From the NCBI GenBank assembly GCA_011620785.1, contig WOYM01000117.1:1-40409 (forward strand): a DNA stretch of 40,409 nucleotides, in the 5' to 3' direction. A model generated the notes under the pieces. It did not search any database. It was not told the DNA's origin and worked only from the letters and a program-made list of their open reading frames with translations. Below, piece after piece: positions 1-7,055 of this stretch. A program made the translations under genes and the position numbers. Source of the DNA: Methanothrix sp. (GTDB lineage Archaea; Halobacteriota; Methanosarcinia; Methanotrichales; Methanotrichaceae). Positions within the stretch are counted from its first letter, which is position 1; the number at the start of each line of letters is the position of its first letter.

Positions 1-38
1 TAAGGACGAGGTCGCGGGTTCGAATCCCGTCCGAGGCT
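1..38 (+). tRNA. 3' end of a tRNA, cut by the window edge
   Basis: The T-arm is complete: a 5-bp stem around the loop TTCGAAT (loop at 19-25), then the 3' acceptor strand CCGAGGC at 31-37 and discriminator T at 38. CCA is not encoded. Counting back with a 5-nt variable loop puts the anticodon stem 3' strand at 4-8 and the last anticodon base, T, at position 1. The anticodon therefore ends in U and the tRNA reads an ANN codon (Ile, Met, Thr, Asn, Lys, Ser-AGY or Arg-AGR). A U73 discriminator would suit an archaeal tRNA-Thr, but the identity cannot be fixed because the anticodon is cut off. Confidence 0.85.
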
Positions 39-64
39 TAATTCCAATTTTTAGAAAATCTGTC

Positions 65-292
65 TTGGAGGGATCGAAAGGCCAGACCGTGGGCAAGATG
101 ATCACCAAAATCAAGGTGGTCAGGGAGGATGGCAGCCCCATAGACATGAGCCAGGCGTTCACAAGAAACATCCTGCGCATAATTGATGGCCTATTTGCTT
201 ACCTCATCGGCGCAATATTGATCTGGCGATCCGATAAACAGCAGAGATTGGGCGATAGCGTGGCCAGAACGGTGGTGGTGAAGGCCAGATAG
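65..292 (+). pseudogene. truncated RDD-family membrane protein (C-terminal part only)
   Basis: The 75-residue reading frame matches the second half of RDD-family membrane proteins. It has the GQTVGK motif that opens the conserved cytoplasmic loop, a VVREDGSP segment, the RNILRIID motif, one hydrophobic helix (about residues 42-54) and a QRLGDSVARTVVV ending. A full RDD domain has an earlier transmembrane helix carrying the Arg-Asp-Asp motif, and that part is missing. The frame stays open leftwards into the tRNA without a stop but shows no RDD-like sequence there, so the family match begins about 25 bases after the tRNA 3' end. The TTG at 65 is the only nearby start and has no clear ribosome binding site. 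It is probably a remnant truncated by recombination at the tRNA 3' end; a very short functional RDD variant is less likely. Confidence 0.6.
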
Positions 293-402
293 ATCATCAA
301 TAGATCGCTAGATCAGCAGATCATTTAATGCATCCGCGACCGGCTCCGGGCAGGGCTGGATCTGCCTGACCGGGAGCACTTGAGATGGAACTGATTTGGC
401 AT

Positions 403-534
403 TCAACTATGCCAGGAATCTGAGGAGACATCCTCAGTCTCCTCCTCCTGCTGGATGCGGCGGCGGAGGATTCTTTTAGCAAGCCAAGTGAAGGCCATCA
501 GGCTGATGAACAATTTTAATAGACCTTTGATCAT
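403..534 (-). CDS. small membrane protein, 43 residues, unknown function
   Basis: An ATG at 534 opens a 43-codon frame ending at TGA 403-405. The peptide has a hydrophobic N-terminal helix (about residues 4-19, starting IKGLLKLFISL), then a strongly basic patch (KRILRRR), then an acidic tail (EEETED). This is the usual shape of a single-pass small membrane protein obeying the positive-inside rule. A GGTGAT ribosome-binding-like sequence lies 7 bases upstream of the ATG, and a T/A-rich box-A-like stretch lies about 40 bases upstream. It stands alone between the RDD remnant and the TPR gene. No family is recognised. It could be a chance frame, but the start signals and charge pattern argue for a gene. 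Confidence 0.45.
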   Translation of the reverse strand: MIKGLLKLFISLMAFTWLAKRILRRRIQQEEETEDVSSDSWHS

Positions 535-676
535 GATTTATATCACCTGATACTAGTATTGGCCTTTGAACCTATAAAAATACTCTGGTATTCGTTCAGT
601 CGCTAATAAGCATAAATGAGATGATCCAGAGGCATATCTTGGATTTTCGGAAATATCATAGTAGCGGAATGCCCGA

Positions 677-711
677 GCGCCATAATCTCAGCAACTGATG
701 GATTATGGCGC
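677..711. repeat. long perfect inverted repeat (stem-loop) downstream of the TPR gene
   Basis: An 11-base arm GCGCCATAATC at 677-687 is perfectly complementary to GATTATGGCGC at 701-711. The 13-base spacer contains a nested 4-bp stem (TCAG/CTGA). It lies 14 bases beyond the stop codon of the minus-strand TPR gene, so it would form a hairpin in that transcript's 3' end. No T-run follows on the minus strand, so it is not a classic intrinsic terminator; an mRNA-end stabiliser or a dispersed palindromic element are alternatives. Confidence 0.7.
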
Positions 712-724
712 ACCAGTATTGGGC

Positions 725-1501
725 CTAGGAGAAGTCCAATACCTTTTCCGAGATTGCTCCTGGAGAGTCTGCGATGGGCTCATCCCAGCCAAGATCATTC
801 AAATTCTCCCGATAGAGCTCATTTGAGGGATCGAGCTGGATCGCCCTCTGGAAGCAATCGAGTGCCTCCTCATCCCGTTCCAGTTTCCTCAAAACCACGC
901 CCTTATCGTTCCATGCCTCTGCGTTCTCGGGGTTGAATTCGACTGCCTTATCCAGGGAAGCTAGAGATTCATCAAATCTCTGCACTATCAGAAGGACATG
1001 GCCCTGACGGTACCAGGCTCGATCTAGATCCCCATCTAGATCAATCGCCTTTCTGTAGGCTTCCAGTGACTCATTGTACCGTTCCATCTTCTCCAGAACT
1101 ATTCCTTGGTTGTACCAGAAGTTAGCATTAAGGGGATCGATCTGCAGGGCAGCTTCAAGAGAAACCAGTGCCTCTTCATCCTGGTTCAGTCCTGAGAGGA
1201 CGAGAGCACGATCATTGTAGGCTTTTGCATTGGATTGGTCCAGAGAAATGATCCTGTCAAAGCTCTCCAGCGCCTCTTCGTATCTTTCCATCTTCAGCAG
1301 GAGATTGGCCCTGAAGCTCCAGGCCCAGGTGTCGCTCTGATTGATCTTCAGATATTGATCGATATCATCCAAGGCAAGTGAGTATGAGCCGTTATAATAA
1401 TCGCTTTTCGTCTTGGCGATCCAGTGCTCAGCATCCTGGCCCATTGCAGCGGGGATGGCCAGCATCAAAATGGCAAGAAGAAAGGGAGCTATAAGCTTCA
1501 T
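725..1501 (-). CDS. exported tetratricopeptide-repeat (TPR) protein
   Basis: A 258-residue protein with a clear N-terminal signal sequence: basic start MK, hydrophobic core to about residue 18, and a likely cleavage after AMG at 19-21. About six consecutive 34-residue TPR units follow (about residues 27-230), with the A-W/Y-x-x-x-G pattern and F/Y-x-x-A-L-x-x-x-x-x-A-I helices, for example WYNQGIVLEKMERY and AWNDKGVVLRKLER. TPR arrays form superhelical protein-binding scaffolds; here the scaffold would sit outside the cytoplasmic membrane, perhaps bound to envelope proteins. No transmembrane segment is seen besides the signal. Three N-x-S sequons are present, fitting an extracytoplasmic glycoprotein. 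The partner is unknown. The gene is monocistronic, with a T/A-rich promoter region upstream (about 1575-1600). Confidence 0.85.
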   Translation of the reverse strand: MKLIAPFLLAILMLAIPAAMGQDAEHWIAKTKSDYYNGSYSLALDDIDQYLKINQSDTWAWSFRANLLLKMERYEEALESFDRIISLDQSNAKAYNDRALVLSGLNQDEEALVSLEAALQIDPLNANFWYNQGIVLEKMERYNESLEAYRKAIDLDGDLDRAWYRQGHVLLIVQRFDESLASLDKAVEFNPENAEAWNDKGVVLRKLERDEEALDCFQRAIQLDPSNELYRENLNDLGWDEPIADSPGAISEKVLDFS

Positions 1502-1604
1502 GCTTCCTAATGTATTCGAATAAGTGGATATAGGTTGCGGTCGATTTGGCTATCATCAACCAGACGGGTCAATTTAGAGTTTTATAGTCCTGATATAAAA
1601 ATTG

Positions 1605-2402
1605 TTAGAGGGTGACCTTCTCCGCCTCATCCGGAGTGTAGCCCTCGTGGACTACCTTGCACAGCCTTCTTACAAGGAGAGTTGGATCCTCTGCCTGGAA
1701 GACATTGCGGCCGAAGGCCACCCCTGCTCCGCCCACCTGAACCGCATCGTAGACCATCTGCAATAGATCCCGTTCAGTGTCCATCTTCGGTCCGCCGGCG
1801 ATGACAACAGGCACGCTGCAGCCTCTTACCACCTCCTGGAAGGTGTCGGGCGAGCCAGTGTAATTCGTCTTGACTATATCCGCCCCCAGCTCCGAGCCTA
1901 TGCGTGCTGCCAGCTTCACATGTTCTACATTATGCTCAGACTTCACCTTTGGCCCGCGCGGATACATCATGGCGATCAGGGGTATGCCCCATTGGTCGCA
2001 GCTTCGTGCCACCCTTCCCAGATCATGGAGCATCTCCGCCTCATCATCGGCTCCAACATTAACGTGGATGCTCACTGCATCCGCTCCCACTCTTATGGCG
2101 TCCTCGACGTCCGTCACCAAAACCTTGTGGTTTGGATCAGGACCTAGTGAGCTGGATGCAGAGAGATGAATGATCAATCCCACATCCCTTCCATATCCCC
2201 GGTGGCCATGCAATGGTAGGCCCATATGTCCCAGGACGGCATTGGCCCCGCCTTCTGCCACTTTGTCTACCGTGGCCGGCATATCTATCAGTCCGGCAAT
2301 GGGTCCTACAGATATTCCATGATCCATGGGGATGATGATGGTCCTGTGCGTCTTGCGATCCAGGATGCGCTCCAGCCGGATCGCCTTTCCGATCTTGCTC
2401 AT
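1605..2402 (-). CDS. aroA': 2-amino-3,7-dideoxy-D-threo-hept-6-ulosonate (ADH) synthase / class I FBP aldolase-like (MJ0400 family)
   Basis: A 265-residue TIM-barrel aldolase of the DeoC/FbaB superfamily. Recognisable elements are PMDHG near residue 27 (substrate Asp/His), MMYPRG near 147 (catalytic Tyr region), VKTNYTG near 179 with the probable Schiff-base Lys, VVIAGGPK near 201, and GRNVFQ near 238. In methanogens this family condenses a ketose phosphate-derived fragment with aspartate semialdehyde in the archaeal route to 3-dehydroquinate and aromatic amino acids. Some relatives are real fructose-bisphosphate aldolases, and the two activities cannot be separated by eye. No shikimate gene is adjacent. 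The length is normal for the family and the ATG at 2402 starts the canonical MSKIGKAIRLERI N-terminus. The gene diverges from the SIMPL genes at 2558. Confidence 0.85.
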   Translation of the reverse strand: MSKIGKAIRLERILDRKTHRTIIIPMDHGISVGPIAGLIDMPATVDKVAEGGANAVLGHMGLPLHGHRGYGRDVGLIIHLSASSSLGPDPNHKVLVTDVEDAIRVGADAVSIHVNVGADDEAEMLHDLGRVARSCDQWGIPLIAMMYPRGPKVKSEHNVEHVKLAARIGSELGADIVKTNYTGSPDTFQEVVRGCSVPVVIAGGPKMDTERDLLQMVYDAVQVGGAGVAFGRNVFQAEDPTLLVRRLCKVVHEGYTPDEAEKVTL

Positions 2403-2517
2403 GAAGGTGATGGATGTTTATTCTGAAATTAAAGATGGTGGTCGAATGAAGAAGAAGAGAATGGAATGACATGAGTGGATGGAACGGGTCTCTTATGGGC
2501 AACGAGACCAGCAGAGC

Positions 2518-2527
2518 GCTTAAATAT
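2518..2527 (+). promoter_or_regulatory. box A (TATA) of the first SIMPL-domain gene
   Basis: The sequence CTTAAATATC matches the archaeal TATA-box pattern. It is centred about 25 bases before the ATG at 2546 and 35 before the ATG at 2558, so transcription would start at or just before the coding region, giving a very short or absent leader. Confidence 0.45.
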
Positions 2528-2557
2528 CTTCGAGTATTTCCATAGATGGGGATTAAT

Positions 2558-3256
2558 ATGAAGTGGTCGGTTGTCTTATTCTGCGTTATAATATGGAACG
2601 CGCTCTTTGGAGCTGTAGTGGGTGACGTCTACCCTCTGACGGTTGAGGGGGTGGGAACGGTGACCGTTCCTGCAGATATAGTCACTATCTCCGTCTCGGT
2701 TGAAAGCAGCAATGAAAATATTACTCAAGCCCAGGATGAGGTCGGAGAGGAGATGAACCGGGTGATATCCGCCTTGAAGAAAGCGGGGGTCAAGGATGAG
2801 GAGATCCTGCCCGGCCAGGGAAGCGGCATATCCAACTTCCAGTCCTCGAGCAAAGTCTGCAAGACAGTGAATAACACCACTGTATGCGAGAATGTCACTC
2901 AGAGCGCATCCACTCTGCAAAGGTCCACGGTCATCCGTCTCCAGGCCAAAGATGAGTCCAGGATCGATAAGGTGCTGGATGCCGCTCGATCGGCAGGCGC
3001 TAACGCCTATGTGGCGGGATACTACCTGAAGGACTCAAGCGACGCTCGGGCAGAAGCCCGCAAGAAAGCTCTGGACGATGCCAGAAAGAATGCAGCTACC
3101 ATAGCCGCGGATGCCGGGGGAAGCCTGGGAAAGGCCATGGATATCTTCGCTTATCCCGATCTGGGAATAGACTATTCCTATGGCGGTGGCTCGGGCGAGG
3201 GCAGGATGATGGATGTCAGCTCCAGGGTCATGGTGACCTATGAGTTTATCTTATAA
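2558..3256 (+). CDS. exported SIMPL-domain (DUF541) protein, copy 1
   Basis: A secreted protein of about 232 residues. After a hydrophobic signal (KWSVVLFCVIIWNALFGAVVG) comes a SIMPL/DUF541 domain: the family start YPLTVEGVGTVTVPADIVTISVSVE, a central helix region, the AR-x-x-ALDDARKNAATIAADAG helix and a final strand VMVTYEFIL. SIMPL proteins (e.g. bacterial YggE, BP26) form periplasmic or extracellular oligomers; the role in archaea is not established. Two Cys (in SKVCKTV and TTVCENV) could form a disulfide outside the cell, with N-x-T sequons around them. The ATG at 2558 is preferred because GGGGA sits 5 bases before it; an ATG at 2546 would add four residues. A paralogue follows 36 bases downstream. 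Confidence 0.85.
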   Translation: MKWSVVLFCVIIWNALFGAVVGDVYPLTVEGVGTVTVPADIVTISVSVESSNENITQAQDEVGEEMNRVISALKKAGVKDEEILPGQGSGISNFQSSSKVCKTVNNTTVCENVTQSASTLQRSTVIRLQAKDESRIDKVLDAARSAGANAYVAGYYLKDSSDARAEARKKALDDARKNAATIAADAGGSLGKAMDIFAYPDLGIDYSYGGGSGEGRMMDVSSRVMVTYEFIL

Positions 3257-3292
3257 GACACTACAATGACATCAGTATAAAGGGGTTAGTCT

Positions 3293-3994
3293 ATGAAAAA
3301 GATATGCAGTGTATTAATGGGGGTGCTGCTATTGTCATTGGTCATACCTGCAATGGCGGCGGATAATGGAACAGATGTATCTAAGCTGAGAGTGGATGGC
3401 GAGGGTAAGGTGAAAGCAGCTCCGGATATGGCAACGATAGTTCTTGGGGTTGAGACCCGGAGCACAAGCGCAGCAGAAGCAGCCGAAGAGAATGCCATCC
3501 TGATGAACCAAACCATCAATGCCCTGCTCGAAGCGGGCATCAATGAGAGCCAGATGCAGACCAGCAGGTTCAGCCTGACCACAATGCCTCAGGACGAGCC
3601 CCGGGACGCTGATGCAACGCAGGAGGCTCCGACCTTCCTGGCCACGAACCAGGTAACAGTGAGGCTGGAGAATACCGCAGACGTGGGCCGGGTCTTGGAT
3701 GTGGCGGTAAGCGCGGGCTCAAACAGCATCCAGGAAGTCAAGTTCGACCTCAAGGATCCAACCCCTCAGAATGATGAGGCCATGACTATTGCCATCAAGG
3801 AGGCGCAAAGGAAGGCTCAGGTTGCCGCCAGTGCCGCCGGATTGGAGCTGGGAAAGATCCTGGAGATAACGGTTGGCTATGGATATGTCATGGAGGCTTC
3901 CAGAAGCTATTCATATGCAATGGATGCTACCCCGATCCAACCAGGAGAGATGGAAGTGACGGCCAGCGTGAATCTGGTTTATGAGATCTCTTGA
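3293..3994 (+). CDS. exported SIMPL-domain (DUF541) protein, copy 2
   Basis: A 233-residue paralogue of the preceding gene in the same orientation. It has a typical signal peptide (MKK, hydrophobic core, probable cleavage after AMA at residues 20-22). The SIMPL domain follows, with KLRVDGEGKVKAAPDMATIVLGVE at its start, a DVGRVLDVAVSAGSNSIQ middle, and the AIKEAQRKAQVAASAAGLELGKI helix before the last strands. It lacks the Cys pair of copy 1 and carries three N-x-S/T sequons. The pair looks like a local duplication followed by divergence, probably co-transcribed. Function is unknown; family knowledge suggests oligomeric envelope proteins linked to stress. A hairpin after the stop may end the transcript. 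Confidence 0.85.
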   Translation: MKKICSVLMGVLLLSLVIPAMAADNGTDVSKLRVDGEGKVKAAPDMATIVLGVETRSTSAAEAAEENAILMNQTINALLEAGINESQMQTSRFSLTTMPQDEPRDADATQEAPTFLATNQVTVRLENTADVGRVLDVAVSAGSNSIQEVKFDLKDPTPQNDEAMTIAIKEAQRKAQVAASAAGLELGKILEITVGYGYVMEASRSYSYAMDATPIQPGEMEVTASVNLVYEIS

Positions 3995-4004
3995 GATGTC
4001 CTCA

Positions 4005-4028
4005 AGAGGCCTCATGCCTCTATTTTCT
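4005..4028 (+). terminator. hairpin plus T-rich tail after the SIMPL pair
   Basis: AGAGGC (4005-4010) pairs with GCCTCT (4016-4021) around the loop CTCAT, followed at once by ATTTTCT. It lies 11 bases after the second SIMPL stop, in a converging intergenic region. Confidence 0.5.
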
Positions 4029-4048
4029 ATCCACCAGATCCATAGCGG

Positions 4049-4558
4049 CTAGATATACATCGGTTCAGGCGGCTTTGAGTCCTTTGCTGCTGATCCCTCG
4101 CCAAACAGCTCCTGGAATTTCCAGACCACATAAAGCTCACACTTGAAGTTCTCTCTTATCGCTTCCATCAGCCTGTCCTTGGTCAGGCCGTCGTAGTAGA
4201 TCTCCCTGGTGAAACGAATGCTCCGCATATCCTCTCCTGCAGGCTCGATCTCGAAGCTGGACTGGCGGAACAGGAGGTCATAGCGTATCTGCCACATGAG
4301 CCTCTCTTTCTGCTGAGGCAAAAGGTGCATGATGGCCTTTTGATGGACATCAGCCAGCATTATCCGGCTGAAGATCACAACCATATCCTCGTGGCCCCGG
4401 GGCTGAATGATGCTCAAATGCCTGCCCGACCGGGCAGGATATTCAGCAGCGATCTGATAGTATAGGCTCTCGCTGGGCACCTCTTCCTTGAATATGTCCT
4501 CCTGTACAAGCCAGGTCTTAATTCGATCCTGAACATCGGCTATTTCTGGGGCGACCAT
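4049..4558 (-). CDS. conserved hypothetical protein, DUF2299-like
   Basis: A soluble, acidic-to-neutral 169-residue protein with no signal or membrane helix. The N-terminus is helical (DVQDRIKTWLVQEDIF). The core alternates strands and helices (SLYYQIAAEYP, LSIIQPRG, DMVVIFSRI, RLMWQIRYDLL, FTREIYYDGLTKDRLMEAIRENFKCELYVVWKFQELFG), similar to the compact fold of type III secretion chaperone-like and DUF2299 archaeal proteins. The family assignment is from memory and tentative; function is unknown. The ATG at 4558 or the GTG at 4561 can start it; a GGAGTTG ribosome site lies upstream and a T/A-rich box A at about 4585-4600. It is probably a single-gene transcript, separated by 70 bases from the ftr end. 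Confidence 0.6.
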   Translation of the reverse strand: MVAPEIADVQDRIKTWLVQEDIFKEEVPSESLYYQIAAEYPARSGRHLSIIQPRGHEDMVVIFSRIMLADVHQKAIMHLLPQQKERLMWQIRYDLLFRQSSFEIEPAGEDMRSIRFTREIYYDGLTKDRLMEAIRENFKCELYVVWKFQELFGEGSAAKDSKPPEPMYI

Positions 4559-4629
4559 CACGGGCTATCAACTCCTATGATTCAAATATTTTAATAAAAA
4601 CTAAAAAGAGAAAATGTCTGGGTCTTGCT

Positions 4630-5520
4630 CTACTCCAGCACGCTATGCAGCGGGAAATGATGAATGCCCAGCTTCCCCTCGTAATTGGCTGCGGTTATCT
4701 TCAGAATGCCAGGCACTTGACAGGCAGCATGGATCCCCGCCAGCATGGCATTCTCTATGGCCTCCCGGTCAACGCCATTGATCACTATCTCAAAGACGCA
4801 AGAGACATCCTCCGCCAGAACGCAGACGCCGTCCTCCCGGAGCGATGTGCAGAATGCGGAGTTGGTGGAGGCCTTGAGGAACTTGTACTTTGAGCCCACC
4901 TTCGACCCGCTGGAGACTATTCCTCCCGGGAAGGGGGTGATAGTGCCTTTGACCTTGCGAATGGAGTCTATCGCCGCCTCGGCTGCCATCAGGCCGGACA
5001 TCTGGTTCTGGCCCAGTATCAGGAAATTGCCCCCGGCGATTCCTTCGACCGCCCCAAAGCTGTTCTCGATGATGAAGTCGCCGGACATGAGAGGTATCTT
5101 CCAGATGTTCCGTCCAAACATCTCCTCTGTCTTCTGGTAGCCATCCCCGAAGAAGCTCAGCTTCTTGCCGGTATCAAACTGCTTTTCCGCATCATGCATG
5201 CCGCTGTAAGCAGCGGCGGTGGGTGCAGTGAGCACGCACTGGCCCAGCCTCATGAGCAATGAGTTCTCCAGGTTCTTGAAGCCCATGTTGCATAAGAGGA
5301 TGTTCACACCAGGCCGGCCGTCGACGGTCTCTCTTCCATCCACGAGGCACTCTATGCCCGCCTCAGCAGGACATCCAATCACTGAGGTTCCAAATCCCGT
5401 GGCTTCCCTCGCCGCCTCCAGGGCCCATCTCTCTGTCACTGCTGTGATCTGCACCCTTGCCATCTTAATGGGAAAAGCTTCAGCAAAGGTATCATCAATT
5501 TGCACACCATTGATCTCCAT
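4630..5520 (-). CDS. ftr: formylmethanofuran:tetrahydromethanopterin N-formyltransferase
   Basis: Ftr (EC 2.3.1.101) moves the formyl group between formylmethanofuran and H4MPT (or H4SPT), a cytoplasmic C1 step of methanogenesis. The protein matches along its length (about 296 residues, the family's normal size): MEINGVQIDDTFAEAFPIKMARVQITA at the start, FGTSVIGCPAEAGIE, RPGVNILLC, PLMSGDFIIE, GIAGGNFLILGQNQMSG and the PGILKITAANYEGKLG end. The ATG at 5520 is chosen because a GAGGTG ribosome site lies 6 bases before it; a GTG at 5541 would give an atypical extension. It is the last gene of the por-purO-ftr run, 33 bases after purO. In aceticlastic species this step runs in the oxidative or biosynthetic direction. 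Confidence 0.96.
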   Translation of the reverse strand: MEINGVQIDDTFAEAFPIKMARVQITAVTERWALEAAREATGFGTSVIGCPAEAGIECLVDGRETVDGRPGVNILLCNMGFKNLENSLLMRLGQCVLTAPTAAAYSGMHDAEKQFDTGKKLSFFGDGYQKTEEMFGRNIWKIPLMSGDFIIENSFGAVEGIAGGNFLILGQNQMSGLMAAEAAIDSIRKVKGTITPFPGGIVSSGSKVGSKYKFLKASTNSAFCTSLREDGVCVLAEDVSCVFEIVINGVDREAIENAMLAGIHAACQVPGILKITAANYEGKLGIHHFPLHSVLE

Positions 5521-5553
5521 AAACAACACCTCAAAATTCACTTCCGGTGCCTT

Positions 5554-6165
5554 TCAATCCGGATTATATGCCGCGAGAATAAATCCCCCATTAGGCTCAG
5601 CAGAGCAAGCCAGGGCAGCAGCCGCGCAGACCGGCCTCTCAAAGGAGAGATCATGGGCTTTGCGGGCTATCCCGGCCGCATCCCGGGCCGACATCGAGAC
5701 ATCCTCGAAATCGGTCTTCTCATATGTCGCCACCATTAAGGCCCGGCCCTCATCCAACCTGAACTGCTGCACCCGGAGCTCGTCCTTCCTGGCGATCCCC
5801 AGCCATACCCTGTTCCCGCGCACAGCCCCAGCGATGCGGGGTGTGTCCAGTTCATCCCTCTCGTGGCCATAAGCGAGCAGGCTCAAGGCCATGGCATCTC
5901 CCGGACTCTGCCCGTCCTCGATCCTCTCTGTGATCATATCGGTATGAGTGCCGTTAGTGACCACAGCCACATCATCTGCCACCCGAATGCAGTTGTAGGA
6001 GATGTAAGGGTTCCGTGCCAGGTCAGCAGGATCCAAAGGCAAAACTGTTATCGATTTCTCACGGACCTCTGCCCTCCGGTTGGGAAAAGAGCGGGAGGAG
6101 ACTCTGTAGGCTACAAAGCTCCTTCCCTGGGCACGGCCTGCGACCACTATCCGGCCTACGTACAT
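5554..6165 (-). CDS. purO: IMP cyclohydrolase, archaeal PurO type
   Basis: PurO (EC 3.5.4.10) closes the purine ring, converting FAICAR to IMP. It replaces the cyclohydrolase half of bacterial PurH in many archaea. The start MYVGRIVVAGRAQG, the RVSSRSFPNR motif, the VTNGTHTDMI segment and the length of about 203 residues fit the family. The ATG at 6165 is preferred over the TTG at 6171 because PurO proteins normally begin MYVGR. It starts 2 bases after the porB stop, with a GGTTGAT ribosome-like site inside the end of porB, so it is very probably translated from the por transcript. purC lies elsewhere in the window (29962). Confidence 0.93.
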   Translation of the reverse strand: MYVGRIVVAGRAQGRSFVAYRVSSRSFPNRRAEVREKSITVLPLDPADLARNPYISYNCIRVADDVAVVTNGTHTDMITERIEDGQSPGDAMALSLLAYGHERDELDTPRIAGAVRGNRVWLGIARKDELRVQQFRLDEGRALMVATYEKTDFEDVSMSARDAAGIARKAHDLSFERPVCAAAALACSAEPNGGFILAAYNPD

Positions 6166-6167
6166 CT

Positions 6168-7043
6168 TCAATCAACCAGATTATACCTGGCGATGTTTCC
6201 ATCTGCCAGAGCTTTGATATGCTTCAACATATCTGCGCCATTGGGCTTCTTGAACAGATGCTTGTAGCGGCCCTGCAGGCTGAGATACTCCTCGACCGGC
6301 TTGGGTCGGCGGATCTTCTTCACCCCCACCAGCTTTCCATCGACATACTCCGTGAGGGGCCACAGGCCAGTCTCCACTGCGAGACGAGCTAGCTCGATCA
6401 TGGTTCCGGCATCGAATGTCCAGCCGGTGATGCAGGGGGCATTGACCTGAATATAGGATGGTCCATTGGCCTTCAGAGCCTCCTTTACCTTCCTTCTCAG
6501 GTCCACAGGGTAGGCTACCGAGGCGGTGGCCACATAGGGCACGCCATGAGCCAGGGCGATGCCTGGCATATCCTTCTTGGGCCGGGGATTGCCGAAGGAC
6601 TCAGAACCTGATGGAGTGGTGGTTGTGTGAACGCAGAAGGGCGTAGAGCCGCTGCGCTGCACTCCGGTGTTCATATAAGCCTCGTTATCGTAGCAGACAT
6701 AAAGCACCTTATGGCCGCGCTCGAACATGCCGGAGTTCGAGCCCATGCCGATATCGAATGTGCTCCCGTCTCCTCCTATCACCACAACATTGATATCCCG
6801 GCCCTGGCGCTTGAGCATGACCTCCACTCCCGAGGCTACAGCTGCTGCATTCTCGAACAGGGAGTGAATCCAGGGAACGCACCAGGCGCTCTCCGGGAAG
6901 GGGGTGGTTACAACCTCCAGGCAGCCGGTGGGCGAGACCACGATGGTGTTCGGCCCGGCCGCATCCAAGACCAGCCTGATGGTGGTGGGCATGGCGCATC
7001 CCGCACAAGCCCTGTGGCCCGGTGCCAGCAAAGATCTTTCCAT
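6168..7043 (-). CDS. porB: pyruvate:ferredoxin oxidoreductase, beta subunit
   Basis: This is the thiamine-pyrophosphate-binding subunit of PFOR, which interconverts pyruvate and acetyl-CoA plus CO2 with ferredoxin. The TPP/Mg motif is GDGSTFDIG (residues 91-99) followed by NEAYMNTG (120-127). The [4Fe-4S] ligands are expected from C13 and C16 (HRACAGC), C41 (TGCLEV) and the Cys in NAPCITGW. The size of 291 residues is normal. It follows porA by 12 bases and precedes purO by 2. In a methanogen the enzyme mainly makes pyruvate from acetyl-CoA for biosynthesis. Confidence 0.96.
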   Translation of the reverse strand: MERSLLAPGHRACAGCAMPTTIRLVLDAAGPNTIVVSPTGCLEVVTTPFPESAWCVPWIHSLFENAAAVASGVEVMLKRQGRDINVVVIGGDGSTFDIGMGSNSGMFERGHKVLYVCYDNEAYMNTGVQRSGSTPFCVHTTTTPSGSESFGNPRPKKDMPGIALAHGVPYVATASVAYPVDLRRKVKEALKANGPSYIQVNAPCITGWTFDAGTMIELARLAVETGLWPLTEYVDGKLVGVKKIRRPKPVEEYLSLQGRYKHLFKKPNGADMLKHIKALADGNIARYNLVD

Positions 7044-7055
7044 TTTTATAGCCTC

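Noticed and set aside
5219..5872. 217-residue open frame on the plus strand
   Set aside because: It runs antisense across ftr and purO, both certain genes, and is rich in Ser/Pro/Arg as expected for a shadow frame.
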